Source of the DNA: Metellina segmentata
Lineage: Eukaryota > Arthropoda > Arachnida > Araneae > Tetragnathidae
NCBI GenBank assembly: GCA_947359465.1
Contig: OX375883.1
Span: forward strand, 92,250,911-92,314,910
Direction of reading: 5' to 3'
Length of the DNA stretch: 64,000 bases
The notes beneath the pieces are model-generated. The model saw nothing but the letters and a program-made list of their open reading frames with translations. It did not search any database and had not been told where the DNA came from. Of the stretch, positions 11,582 to 22,371 are shown in pieces. The translations under genes and the position numbers were made by a program. Every line of letters starts with the position of its first letter. Positions within the stretch are counted from its first letter, which is position 1.

Positions 11582-11656
11582 TGTCACCTCCATGCAAACA
11601 CTTGTAGCTCCATTCCCATGAATGTCACCTCCATGGGACTATATGTCACCTCCATG
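11582..11656 (+). repeat. subterminal ATGTCACCTCCATGG repeats, right side
   Basis: Copies at 11582-11594, 11622-11636 and 11643-11656, all in the same orientation as the direct copies on the left. Confidence 0.8.
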
Positions 11657-12396
11657 TTTTAAGGAAATAAAATATTGGCTTTAATTTGCTTAAAATGCTT
11701 TCTTGACCTTTGTTTGATGGTTGTACAACTTCATTTGCCCTAACAGAACACTAAATACATAAAATAAATAATAAAAACTTAATTTTATTTTTCAAAAGTT
11801 TTGACTGTCAAATTTCCACTTAATTTCAGAATGACCCATCAGCATCAATTTTAGTAGTCGAACTTGTTATAAACTCATGAAAAGAGGGAAACGAGTCTAC
11901 TCCATTACCAACTCTCTTTTGCCATAACTTTAGTTTAGCGATGGCAGCGTTCCGTTTGTCTTGAACGTGAAACAATGAAATTTCTTTGCCCTGTAACGAT
12001 AAGTTGAGGCAATTTAAAACAGAGAATATATCTGCAAAGTATGCTAGTTTACAAAGCTATTTCCAGTCATGTAAACAATATCTCAACTCAAATCTGTCAT
12101 TAAGAAAACATTGAAATTCATGTCAAAGCTATGCCTGTCAGACCGGATGCGCCCAACGGAGGGTTAACGAAGTAAGTTGTTTCTGTAACGAAGTGTGGTA
12201 TATTTCCGCCGTGTCACTTCGGACCATCTCACGCCTCACAAGACTGTCTTGACTTGACTCATGAGAACTTAAGGCGAAGCTAAGCACAGTGCAGTGCATA
12301 TCCCCACCAAACTCCGGTGCAACGCGTATCCCCACCAAACTCTTCCCGTACCCCTGGGGGTACGCCTACCACACTTTGGAAAACACTGGTCTAGAC

Positions 12397-12632
12397 AAAC
12401 ATCTCGTAATTTTGAATCACGGTCAGATGATGAGGCAACACCTGAACTGACACCCCACTCTCCAAACATCCACACCAACCCAACATGAGGACTTTCGGCC
12501 ACGACAGATTTAAGGTGCACCAGTCGCCCCTACACCATACGCTTAAAAACATCCATGCCCGGACCCGGATTCGAACCAGGAACTTTCCGATCTAGAGGCT
12601 AACACCTTAACCACTATGACGGTTGGTCGGTC
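12397..12632 (-). repeat. SINE family A, minus strand, right of hAT
   Basis: Runs from CTCGTAATTTTGAATCACGG to the head ending CCACTATGACGGTTGGTCGG. It faces the plus-strand SINE head at 7752, so before the hAT arrived the locus was a head-facing inverted SINE pair. Confidence 0.8.
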
Positions 12633-12685
12633 ATAAGAATTTGAAGAAGGAGTGCCAGAGAGTCGCCAGGATTGAAGGTAAAGGT

Positions 12686-12733
12686 AATTTTGTAATTTTA
12701 GTTAACGTCGTACTAGAGCAACACAACGGGCTA
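12686..12733 (-). repeat. SINE tail abutting Tc1 pseudogene
   Basis: TTTTAGTTAACGTCGTACTAG followed by AGCAACACAACGGGCT; truncated where the Tc1 remnant begins. Confidence 0.65.
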
Positions 12734-14063
12734 ACAGTGATTTCAACGACGTCGAGTTGCTCTACTACCGTGATAAGGCCAATAGGCAATCTATGTGAAG
12801 TCATCTGGATGACTTCACCCGAGGTCGCTTCATTGGGAAGTTGGAAGAAGGTCGAAGTGTGACAGTATGGCGGAGGAGTTAGGGATCGCTCTCAACATCG
12901 TTTCATGAGCATGAAAAGCATATCAAACGAAAGAAACAGCTACCCAAGCGTTCAGCAGTGGTCGTCCACGAGCAACAACGACGGCGAACGAAGTATATTG
13001 TCTTACAGGTGACAAGAAACAGACGGCCGGAACTGGGAGAAATCGCAAGGCACATGCAGCAGACAACTGGACGTCCGATATCTCATTTTACCGTGACCAG
13101 GAAGCTGCACAAACGTGGTCTATTGGCACGACCGACGACCAGTACGGTGTGCCATTAACGCCTGCTCATCGGAGACGCCGGTATCTATGGTTCTGGGAAC
13201 ACAAGAACTGGACTCAGCAAGAATGGGGTCAAGTGCTCGCTATGGATGCGAGCCGATTTAATCTGACGAGCAATACTGGACGGATACACATCTAGAGAGA
13301 GAAGGAACGCGCAATCACATCTACAACATCATCGAAGGGGAACGTAATCGAGGTGCCGGATTTCTCCTTTGGAGAGGTATCTTGCTTGGTAGTGGTCCAG
13401 ACCTCCATCATCCAAGGAGATTCAGTCATTGGTGTCCGCTATTGCACCGAGGTTCTCATGCCTCACGTACGTCTGTTTAAAGGTGCTGTGGGTCCAGACT
13501 TCCTCTTCTTGGGCGACAACGCTACACCTCATATTTCAGTGGCTGTCACAGAGCTCTTGGAGAGGGAGGGTATTCAACGCATGAATTGGCCTGCAAGGTC
13601 CTCGGATCTAGATCCTATAGAACATGTGTATGACCTTCTCAGGAAACCCTTGGCAGCACGTGACCAGCCACCAGCAACGATTCTGCAGCTGGGATTGGCG
13701 CTACAAGAGGAATGGACCGCGATGCCTCAACAGGACCTTGACAACCTCGTCCCCAGCATGGACAGACGTTGTAAATCCTGCATCGCAGTCAGTGGTTATC
13801 AAATCCCCTACTGAAGACTGTATTTTTCTTGCCAGGCGGCTGTCACATGGACGTTTCTGTCTTCTGTTCACTTGTGGTCGAAGCTACCTTTTCAATAAAG
13901 TGCTCTTGTATCCTTTAGATTCGTTGTTTGGATGATTTTGTACACTTGCCCTAAATTCTCACACCTTGGAGATCTTATGATAGGATTTGGGTCGATGTAG
14001 AACACTTCTGCCGGATGTTACATTCGAAAACTGTCTCGTCCTTAATTTTTGCACACCAGTGTA
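12734..14063 (+). pseudogene. Tc1-like (DD34E) transposase pseudogene
   Basis: Broken frames from about 12785 give FTRGRFIGKLEEGRSV, then a helix-turn-helix region and the catalytic blocks. The first Asp is in AMDASRF near 13240, the second in FLGDNATPH near 13515 and the Glu in DLDPIEHVYD near 13615. Stops occur near 13157 and 13290 with frame changes between, so it is inactive. The longest clean piece is 13353-13814. The right TIR ends CACACCAGTGTA (about 14052-14063); the left TIR is missing, so the element is 5'-truncated. Confidence 0.82.
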
Positions 14064-14071
14064 CTTAGCCC

Positions 14072-14816
14072 AAAAACCATCGATGTTTTTAAACACCTGT
14101 GTATTTAAATTCCCTCCTCCTTCCTTAAAAATGGTTTAGTAACCTCAAACATTAAAGTTCCGCCGGGCGGGCGGGGGGGGGGATTTAATTTGTCATTTGC
14201 TGTGTTTATTAATTTAAAACTAAGGGTTTTTTTTAGCCATCAAAACAAAGTAAAAAACTTTTAATACGAACAGTTCCTAAATCTTTTATTTTCAAATTGA
14301 ATAATATATAAAAGAAAGTAATATTTACAGGAATTTGACACAGGTACTACTAACTGTAAGTATAAATAGGACTGAAAATAACAATAATTTTTGTTAGTTA
14401 TTATTAATTATTTATCAACTTATGGGCGGGAGCATAACAAACTTATTTTTTATTTACTGTAAATAAAAATTATCGGAGCCTTACATGCTCTAAAATTTGT
14501 TATTTACAGTTTGTAAAAAAATAAGTTTGTTAACTTTCTCCATCTTAAGCCGACTTCTTTTTTCGTTATCCCACCAGTTGGCGAAAAAACTTTTTCTGAT
14601 GGGATGGATGTCGCCATCACTGACAAATACCTAGTTGCTTGGTTATTTTTCTTAATTTTTACTATGGTACTTTTTTCATTCAAAAATAAAACATTGACAA
14701 CGTAAAAACATCGACAAGAAAAAACCTCGACGTTAAAAAAACATCGACTTCAATACATCGATGGTAAATACATCGATATTTTTTTTATAAAACATCGATA
14801 TCGATGTCGCATCCCT
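14072..14816. mobile_element. second ACATCGATGT hAT derivative, left-truncated
   Basis: Homologous to 5455-6165: the ATCGATGTTTTTAAACACCTG start, a poly-G tract near 14170, CTGATGGGATGGATGTCGCC and the right end GATGTCGCATCCCTA. The left terminus is missing, cut next to the Tc1 right end. Confidence 0.75.
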
Positions 14817-14964
14817 ACCTAAGAGTTGAGGATAGAGATAGTTACAGGTATTTAAAATATAATAAAGATGTTTTGTACTTGTGTGTGTATCGTCTTCCAT
14901 CGAAAACTATTTTTTGATACAAAAGCTAAAGTTTTCTTTTATTCTTCAATAAACAACAACGCTT

Positions 14965-15240
14965 GAAAAAGTGCACGTTTTCCCTTCTTGAATGGCTCTC
15001 GTGTGAACCAACGAAATCGCTTCCTTTATCATTCCACCTGCCCCTTCGTATAGTCACGAGAAGAAAGGAGTACGTTTTTTCCCGAGGCAGACCTTAAAGA
15101 AAGGAATTGTTCCGAAATGTTGCGAATTGTGCGTTCGGTGGTCTTTGAGGAATCGCTGACCCGATGCAACAACTCGCGCATGCGCAAGGTTCGGTATTTT
15201 GTTGACTATTTGGAATATAGAACAAAGCACTTGAAAAAAA
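14965..15240. repeat. dispersed repeat with CGCATGCGC, copy 2
   Basis: Second copy of the repeat at 4440-4745, with GACCCGATGCAACAACTCGC then GCATGCGC. The core lies in the same relative position in both copies. Confidence 0.65.
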
Positions 15241-15378
15241 GAGCGAAACCTTTTTTTTAATGATTGCACCGAAACGGAAGCATTTCTGCAACGTACAACT
15301 ACAGATGCATCATATGAATGAAGTTTTAAAATTGTTGATCAATCATATATATTGCCTGATACGAAATAACCTTCACGA

Positions 15379-15536
15379 AACAAAGCCAAAGACCGTGTAT
15401 ACAGAGATGGTGCACATTAAGTCTGTTGTGACATCAAATGGCTTCACCCTGGCGTGGTGTAGAAGTTTGGAGAATGGAATGCCAGTTCAGATGTTTGTTC
15501 TCTACAGCTGACTGGGGCTCATAATTTCGAGGAGTT
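15379..15536 (+). repeat. SINE family B fragment
   Basis: CAAAGACCGTGTATACAGAG, then GGTGCACATTAAGTCTGTTG, TCAAATGGCTTCACCCTGGC and part of the central domain. It is truncated by the purine repeat. Confidence 0.7.
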
Positions 15537-16900
15537 AGAGATAGATAGATAGATAGAGAGAGACCGAGAGAGACACGTAGAGAGAGAGAGAGAGAGGGAC
15601 AGAGTGAGAGACAGAAAGAAAGAGAGACAGAAAGAAAGACATAAAGAGAGACATAAAGAGAGACAGAAAGAAATACAGAAAGAGAGAGATAAAGAGAGAG
15701 ACTGAAAGGGAGACAGACAGAGACAGAGATAGAGACAGACAGAAAGAGACAGATAGAGACAGAAAGAGACAGAGACAGAAAGAGAGACAGAGAGAGAGAC
15801 AGAAACAGAGACAGAGTGAGACAGAAAGAGAGACAGACGGAGAGAGAAAGAAAGAGGGACAGAGAGAGACAGAAAGAAGGACAGAAAGAGAGAGATAAAT
15901 ATAGAGAGAGACTGAGAGAGAGACAAAGAGAGATAAAGAGAGACATATAGAGAGACAGAGACAGAAAGAGAGACAGAGAGAGACAAAAAGAAAGACAGAG
16001 AGAGACGGATAGAGAGACAGAGAGAGAGAAAGAGAGACAGAGAGAGACACAGAGAGAGACATAGTGAGAGACAAAAAGAGAGAGATAAAGAGAGAGAGAG
16101 ACTGAGAGGGAGACGGAGAGATAGAGACAGATAGAGAGACATATAGAGAGACAGAAAGAGAGACACAGAGAGAGAGACAGAGACAGAGAGAAAAAGAAAG
16201 AGATACAGCGAGAGACAAAAGAGAGACAGAAAGAAAGACAGAGAGAGAGAGAGAGACGGATAGAGAGACAGAGACAGAGAGAGACACTTAGACAGACACA
16301 CAGATAGAGACAGATCGAGAAACAGAGAGAGATGGAGAGAGAGAAAGAGAGACAGAGACAGAGAGAGATAAAGAGAGACATAAAGAGAGAGAGACAGAAA
16401 GAGAGATAAAGAGAGAGAGAGACAGAGAGAGATAATGAGCGAGACTCAGAGAGAGACAGAAAGGAAGACAGAGAGAGACAGAAAGAAAGACAGAAAGAGA
16501 GACAGAGAGAGAGACAGAGCGACAGAGAGAGACAAAAGAGAGACAGAAAGAAAGACAGAAAGAGAGACAGAGAGAGATAAAGAGACATAGAAAGAGACTG
16601 TGAGAGACAGAGACAGAGAGAGAGACAGAGCTAGAGACAGACAGAGAGACAGAGACAGAGACATAAAGAGAGAGATAAAGAGAGAGAGACTGAGAGAGAG
16701 AGACTGAAAGAGAGACAGAGAGAGACAGTGATAGACAGAGAAAGAGACAGAGGGAGAGACAGAGAGAGAGACAGAGACAAGGAGATAGAGAGAAAGAGAG
16801 ACAGAGAGAGAGACACAGACAAAGAGATAGAAAGAGAGAAAGAGAGACAGAGAGAGAGACACAGACAAAGAGATAGAAAGAGAGACAGAGAGAAAGAGTG
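15537..16900. repeat. 1.36-kb purine-rich simple repeat (GACAGA/GAGA)n
   Basis: Almost pure A/G with regular C every 4-8 bases, plus strand GAGAGACAGA-type. It creates long artificial open frames of Ser/Leu (minus) and Arg/Glu (plus), which are not genes. There is no regular long-period structure. Confidence 0.92.
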
Positions 16901-16939
16901 TTATTACGTCAAGAGTCAAAATTATGTGATGTTGGAGAA

Positions 16940-17086
16940 TTAATATCGACCGTCGTCAATAGCCCATTTTATTGCTCCAGTGCGACGTTAATTAAAATAC
17001 CTACCACAAATGTCCTCATGTTAGCGTGGTGTGGAAGTTTGGAAATGGGGGGGGGTTGCCAACTCTCACACACAAGTGTATAAGGT
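16940..17086 (+). repeat. scrambled SINE pieces
   Basis: A tail ACCGTCGTCAATAGCCCATT...TAATTAAAATACCTACC is followed by a family B body piece AATGTCCTCATGTTAGCGTGG and a poly-G. Confidence 0.6.
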
Positions 17087-17651
17087 GAGGTAATTTTAAT
17101 TAACGTCGTGCTAGAACAACACAACGGGCTATTGAAGACGGTCCGGGATGAATCCCCCAAGGCAGTGGTCGGCAACCCCCGGCTCTTTATCCACTTGAGT
17201 GCGGCTCTGCCAATAATCGATTTTGACTAAATACTGGCAGTAAACATCCAGTCCTGTATTTAATTATTGGGTGCAATCTTCCAACAATGTTAATATTGCA
17301 AGCTTTATTGTTAGTCAAGAGATTGCTAAGAGAGGCATACCAAACACAGATGGTGAATACATGAAAAGTTGTTTTATAAAAGCATCCGAAGAGCTATTCC
17401 GAGATTTTAAGTACAAGGCAGAAATTCTTAAAAATATTAAAGAGTTACCACTGTTTGCTAAAACAGTAAAAGAAAGAACAGTCAAAATATCTTCGAATGT
17501 CACTAATCAGTAAATCGAAGATCTTAAATTGGTTTCAGCTTTATCAATAGCTGTTGACTAATATTGTGACAAAAATGTCGAAGCTCAAGTTTCACTTTTT
17601 GTTCGTTTTATTTCGTCTTCGGGTCCTATTACCACTGAAAGGTCAATAAAT

Positions 17652-17798
17652 AATATTATTTTTATGTTACCTGGTTTTATTTAATGTTAGTAGCTAGTTT
17701 AAACCGACTCCTAATAACATGGGTTCTAGAAAAGAAATTTGTATCTCAAAAGAAATCTTAATAGTTGTATTGTTGATCTTTGAATTATTGGTCGATTT
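17652..17798 (+). repeat. copy of the hAT 3' region inside its own 5' coding part
   Basis: TTACCTGGTTTTATTTAATG and onward to GTTGTATTGTTGATCTTTG matches 20848-20881 plus 21619-21698, i.e. the 3' untranslated part of the same element, but without the TTAA element. It is bounded by a short duplication of coding sequence ATTTCGTCTTCGGGTCCT. Confidence 0.8.
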
Positions 17799-18534
17799 AT
17801 TTCGTCTTCGGGTCCTAAAGAAGAACTTGTAGGATTATTATCACTGAAAGGTCAAACACGTGGCGAAGATATTGCTGTCATTGAATATGCATGGAGAAAC
17901 ATATTCACTCGGTAAAATTGTTTTATTTTGAACAGATGGGGCAAAAAGTAAGACAGGAGTGAGAAAAGGTTTTGTTTCTATTTTGAAGGGAAACACACAT
18001 TGATGTGGTTTGCCACTGCATCATTCATCATGTGCGCAGAGATTTCCAGAAGAAATTTGCAATGTTATGGTATTGGTGATCAAGATTGTCAACACAACTG
18101 TAGCTAAATTTTTAATCAACACCAATTTAAAGATTTTTTTAGTTGAAATTTAGAGTGAATACGCAACAGAATCTTCTGCTGCATAAAAAGTTATGTTGGC
18201 TTCCAAGAGGAAACGTTTTAAAACTTTTCGCTTCATTATTATTTGAAATTAAAGCATTTCTCCTTGAGAAGGGTGTTGACTATCCTGGACAAACGGACGA
18301 TCAGCAAATCCAAACATTTTATTTCATGGTAGACGTTACGTCTTATCTAAATAATCTTAATCGCAAACTACAGGGGAAAGGAAACACTATTTTTTCGATG
18401 TTGGAAGAAGTCATTATATTCGAAAACAAATTATCCCTTTTTGCACAAGATTTTGAAAGAGAAACATTACTTCATTTTTCAAGCCTGCTGAAAAAACCTC
18501 AAGAAAATAACTCGGTAATTGAGATTTGCTATTT

Positions 18535-20213
18535 TAAAGAGCGATGCTACCAGCGACAGCATATTTTTTTTTCTTCCTTAGAAATGAGATATTTAATCGC
18601 GAAAACTGATTCTCCGAAAATCTTGAATTTTGATTCTTAAAATATATTTGTCAATTGGGGGTTTCGATTCTGATAATATATTGATTGTCGCCAATTAGGG
18701 GACGCCCAAATGAGCGAATGGTGAGCCAAGTGGTTGACTTACCTTAAAGAGCGATGCTACCAGCGACAGCATATTTTTTTTTCTTCCTTAGAAATGAGAT
18801 ATTTAATCGCGAAAACTGATTCTCCGAAAATCTTGAATTTTGATTCTTAAAATATATTTGTCAATTGGGGGTTTCGATTCTGATAATATATTGATTGTCG
18901 CCAATTAGGGGACGCCCAAATGAGCGAATGGTGAGCCAAGTGGTTGACTTACCTTAAAGAGCGATGCTACCAGCGACAGCATATTTTTTTTCTTCCTTAG
19001 AAATGAGATATTTAATCGCGAAAACTGATTCTCCGAAAATCTTGAATTTTGATTCTTAAAATATATTTGTCAATTGGGGGTTTCGATTCTGATAATATAT
19101 TGATTGTCGCCAATTAGGGGACGCCCAAATGAGCGAATGGTGAGCCAAGTGATTGACTTACCTTAAAGAGCGATGCTACCAGCGACAGCATATTTTTTTT
19201 CTTCCTTAGAAATGAGATATTTAATCGCGAAAACTGATTCTCCGAAAATCTTGAATTTTGATTCTTAAAATATATTTGTCAATTGGGGGTTTCGATTCTG
19301 ATAATATATTGCTTGTCGCCAATTAGGGGACGCCCAAATGAGCGAATGGTGAGCCAAGTGATTGACTTACCTTAAAGAGCGATGCTACCAGCGACAGCAT
19401 ATTTTTTTTCTTCCTTAGAAATGAGATATTTAATCGCGAAAACTGATTCTCCGAAAATCTTGAATTTTGATTCTTAAAATATATTTGTCAATTGGGGGTT
19501 TCGATTCTGATAATATATTGATTGTCGCCAATTAGGGGACGCCCAAATGAGCGAATGGTGAGCCAAGTGATTGACTTACCTTAAAGAGCGATGCTACCAG
19601 CGACAGCATATTTTTTTTCTTCCTTAGAAATGAGATATTTAATCGCGAAAACTGATTCTCCGAAAATCTTGAATTTTGATTCTTAAAATATATTTGTCAA
19701 TTGGGGGTTTCGATTCTGATAATATATTGATTGTCGCCAATTAGGGGACGCCCAAATGAGCGAATGGTGAGCCAAGTTATTGACTTACCTTAAAGAGCGA
19801 TGCTACCAGCGACAGCATATTTTTTTTTTTCTTCCTTAGAAATGAGATATTTAATCGCGAAAACTGATTCTCCGAAAATCTTGAATTTTGATTCTTAAAA
19901 TATATTTGTCAATTGGGGGTTTCGATTCTGATAATATATTGATTGTCGCCAATTAGGGGACGCCCAAATGAGCGAATGGTGAGCCAAGTTATTGACTTAC
20001 CTTAAAGAGCGATGCTACCAGCGACAGCATATTTTTTTTTTCTTCCTTAGAAATGAGATATTTAATCGCGAAAACTGATTCTCCGAAAATCTTGAATTTT
20101 GATTCTTAAAATATATTTGTCAATTGGGGGTTTCGATTCTGATAATATATTGATTGTCGCCAATTAGGGGACGCCCAAATGAGCGAATGGTGAGCCAAGT
20201 GATTGACTTACCT
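18535..20213 (+). repeat. eight-copy tandem array, 209-212 bp unit
   Basis: Units start TAAAGAGCGATGCTACCAGC at 18535, 18745, 18955, 19164, 19373, 19582, 19791 and 20003. Differences are a handful of point changes and the length of a poly-T run. The first unit begins inside the transposase reading frame and coding sequence resumes after the last, so the array grew in place. Confidence 0.95.
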
Positions 20214-20885
20214 TAAAGCAATTTTTTAAATACGAAGGAAACTTTTCTACGGATATTTCGATAATTCAGAAATAGCATAGCGGCCTTTGATAAAAAAACC
20301 TCTCAGTGCTGACGCAACAGAATTGAACTTTTCTCCCTTTAAAATTGACATTGGCGCTTTTGAAATACAATTACTGGAGTTAAAAAACAAAGAATTATGG
20401 AGACCCAAATCTGAACAACTTAATGCTGATAAGGAAAAATTGGAGAAAAATAAATGTGAGATTAGTTTACTGAAAAAGTGCTCTGCTTTGAAAGACCTGG
20501 TGTAGGAAGATACATATGATAATTTTCAACATATGGAATAGTACTATCGACTCATATGATCAGTTAAAAAACTAGCATTTACTGTTCTTTCACTCTTTGG
20601 CTTCATATATTCACGCAAAAAATCTTTTTCAAGCATGAACCTTATCAAAAGTAAATTGAAAAATCGTCTCATTGATGAGAACCTGGAATATTTCTTGAAA
20701 TTAAAAACGACTTACAAACCTGGTCCATCCAAACTTTCCAAGGAAATACAAGATCATTGTACGCATTAGATGATTTTTTTTTTTTTTTTGTTAATTTACT
20801 ATTAAAAAATACTAATTTTTGGTCAATAAATGCGATTATTATTATTATGTTACCTGGTTTTATTTAATGTTTGTAGCTAATTTAA

Positions 20886-21614
20886 GGGGCTCCAGGACAC
20901 AAAAATCGTCACATTTTCGAAATTTTTTTTATTATTTTAAGAAAATTTCTGTGTTTTTCTGCTTAAAATGACGTCTAAATCATGTTTCTATCTTAATCAG
21001 AACTAGAGATATAATAATTTTTGTGGTGCATTGTTTTGAAAATCTAACACTCTTGACAGGTGTTGTCATGGCACAACAACAACAGTCTTTAAAACTTTAA
21101 ATGCTTTTTTCTCCATGATACATTTTTTCAAGATTTCCTGTATTCAAATTGCTATAAGTCGAAAACCGATAAAGTTTAAGGGTTGAAATTTGGAATATAT
21201 CTTTTTCAAACATTATACTTTAATTTTGATTCAGCAAATTTGAAACAAATATTTACTTTAAAAAATATGACTTTTTAAAAAAAAAGTACCTTTAAATTTT
21301 CAAAAATTTTCATTCAAATATTTTTTATTTTTTATTAAATTCATATTTTTTAAATTGCTGAATCAAAATTAAAGTTTATAAATTTGTGAATAATTTACTG
21401 CAAGAATTTTGAAAATTGATCAAGAATATTTTGAGTCTTAGCAATTTAAAATGACCCCTCTTTTTTCAAAAAATTTTAATTTGAAATTTTTAAAAAACTT
21501 TTGGAAAAATTTGTGTTGTGATTTCGTTATTAGTTAGATGGGTAATCAGTACAAAAAAAAATCAAAATTCTAAATTAATTAATAAAATTTTTTTTCAATG
21601 TGTCCCGGACCCTC
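20886..21614. mobile_element. TTAA-flanked non-autonomous element 1
   Basis: Ends GGGGCTCCAGGACACA and, inverted, GAGGGTCCGGGACACA. Direct TTAA on both sides (20882-20885, 21615-21618). 729 bp, AT-rich, no coding frame. TTAA targets occur with piggyBac, Kolobok and Sola3; which one is unresolved. Confidence 0.82.
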
Positions 21615-22371
21615 TTAAACCAACTCCTAAAAACATGGTTCTTTAAAAGAAATTTGACTCTCAAAAGACATCTTAATCATTGTATTGCTGATCTTTGCCT
21701 CTTTTGACTAATGAGTTTGACGACGACTACCCTAAGGTAAAGATCCAAGCACAACACCACGTAATTTTGATCCACGGTCAGATGAGGAGGCAATATTTGA
21801 GCTGGCAATTCACTCTCCAAACTTCCACACCAACCCAACTTGAAAACTTTCGGCCACAACAGATTTACTGTGCACTTGCCGCCTCTACACCATAATCTTA
21901 GTCCAAATATCCATTCACTCACCCGGATTCGAACCAGGAATCTTCCATTCTAGAGGCAACCACCTTCAGGGGGTCCGAGAGTCAAAATTCTGAAATCTTC
22001 AATTTTAAAGTTTTTGTTCTGAATTTTTTTCTGTTGACATTGTGTGTAGTTTTGCAATTATAATAACCATTTTATATTTTCAATACTTACGTTTTTTAAA
22101 TTTTTATTAAAATTAACAAATGTTAAATTTTTAACGTTGGGCAAAATTGATAGATCTTAAAATATTTTACAACAAATTACTTCATTTTTGCACTTCTAAA
22201 GGTTCATACTATAAATTGTGTACGTAATTTTTGGTTAAAACAATAAGAAATTTTTTTTTTTTAATATTTTGTCCAAAAACTACATAAAACACATAGTATA
22301 CAAAGTTCGAAAAATTATAGAATAAAAATATACATATACACAATTGCTGAAGACAAATTATTAAAGAAATA

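Larger units (their letters stand above)
8532..11837 (+). mobile_element. DNA transposon with perfect 30-bp TIR and 4-bp TSD (Sola-like?)
   Basis: The 30 bases at 8532-8561, starting GGGTCATTCTGAAATTAAGT, recur as an exact inverted copy at 11808-11837. ATCA flanks both sides (8528-8531, 11838-11841). Plus-strand frames across about 9765-11240 are badly broken but continuous in character: Lys-rich, with CACEKHEN near 10705 and an IKIKELVNKFNHMLPHFMKH stretch near 10995-11055. I cannot name the family firmly. GGG ends with a 4-bp duplication would suit Sola. The 15-bp word ATGTCACCTCCATGG is repeated near both ends. Confidence 0.75.
7861..12388 (-). mobile_element. ZBED5/SCAND3-type hAT element, internally replaced
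   Basis: Inverted ends CAGTGTTTCCCAAACTTTTG and, inverted, CAGTGTTTTCCAAAGTGTGG are flanked by the perfect 8-bp duplication GTCTAGAC (7853-7860, 12389-12396). Coding remnants are on the minus strand: about 12060-11880 gives a LAYFADIF...LNLSLQGK block, and 8538-8074 the C-terminal dimerisation domain. The N-terminal half is absent. A second element (8532-11837) sits between the two coding blocks. Confidence 0.88.
17265..20769 (+). pseudogene. hAT transposase pseudogene, GTF2IRD2-like
   Basis: Successive blocks: 17271-17510 (SFIVSQEIAKRG, the N-terminal part), 18143-18540 (HKKLCWLPRGNVL, QIQTFYFMVDVTSYLNNLN, LQGKGN), 20287-20505 (FSPFKIDIGAFEIQLLELK) and 20575-20769 (dimerisation domain NLIKSKLKNRLIDENLEYFL). 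Stops, frame changes and the 1.7-kb array make it non-functional. Related human and fish genes are domesticated copies of this transposase class; nothing suggests domestication here. Confidence 0.85.
17163..21729 (+). mobile_element. GTF2IRD2-type hAT element
   Basis: Left end CAGTGGTCGGCAACCCCCGG; the right end is degenerate, inverted TAGTCGTCGTCAAAC, 11 of 15 matching. Flanks CCCCAAGG (17155-17162) and CCCTAAGG (21730-21737) form an 8-bp duplication with one change. Transposase remnants are all on the plus strand. The element carries a tandem array (18535-20213) and a TTAA element (20886-21614). Confidence 0.85.

Noticed and set aside
15434..16919. Long open frames of Ser/Leu (up to 384 residues) and Arg/Glu/Asp
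   Set aside because: They are translations of the purine-rich simple repeat; several frames on both strands are open at once, with no domain or start context.
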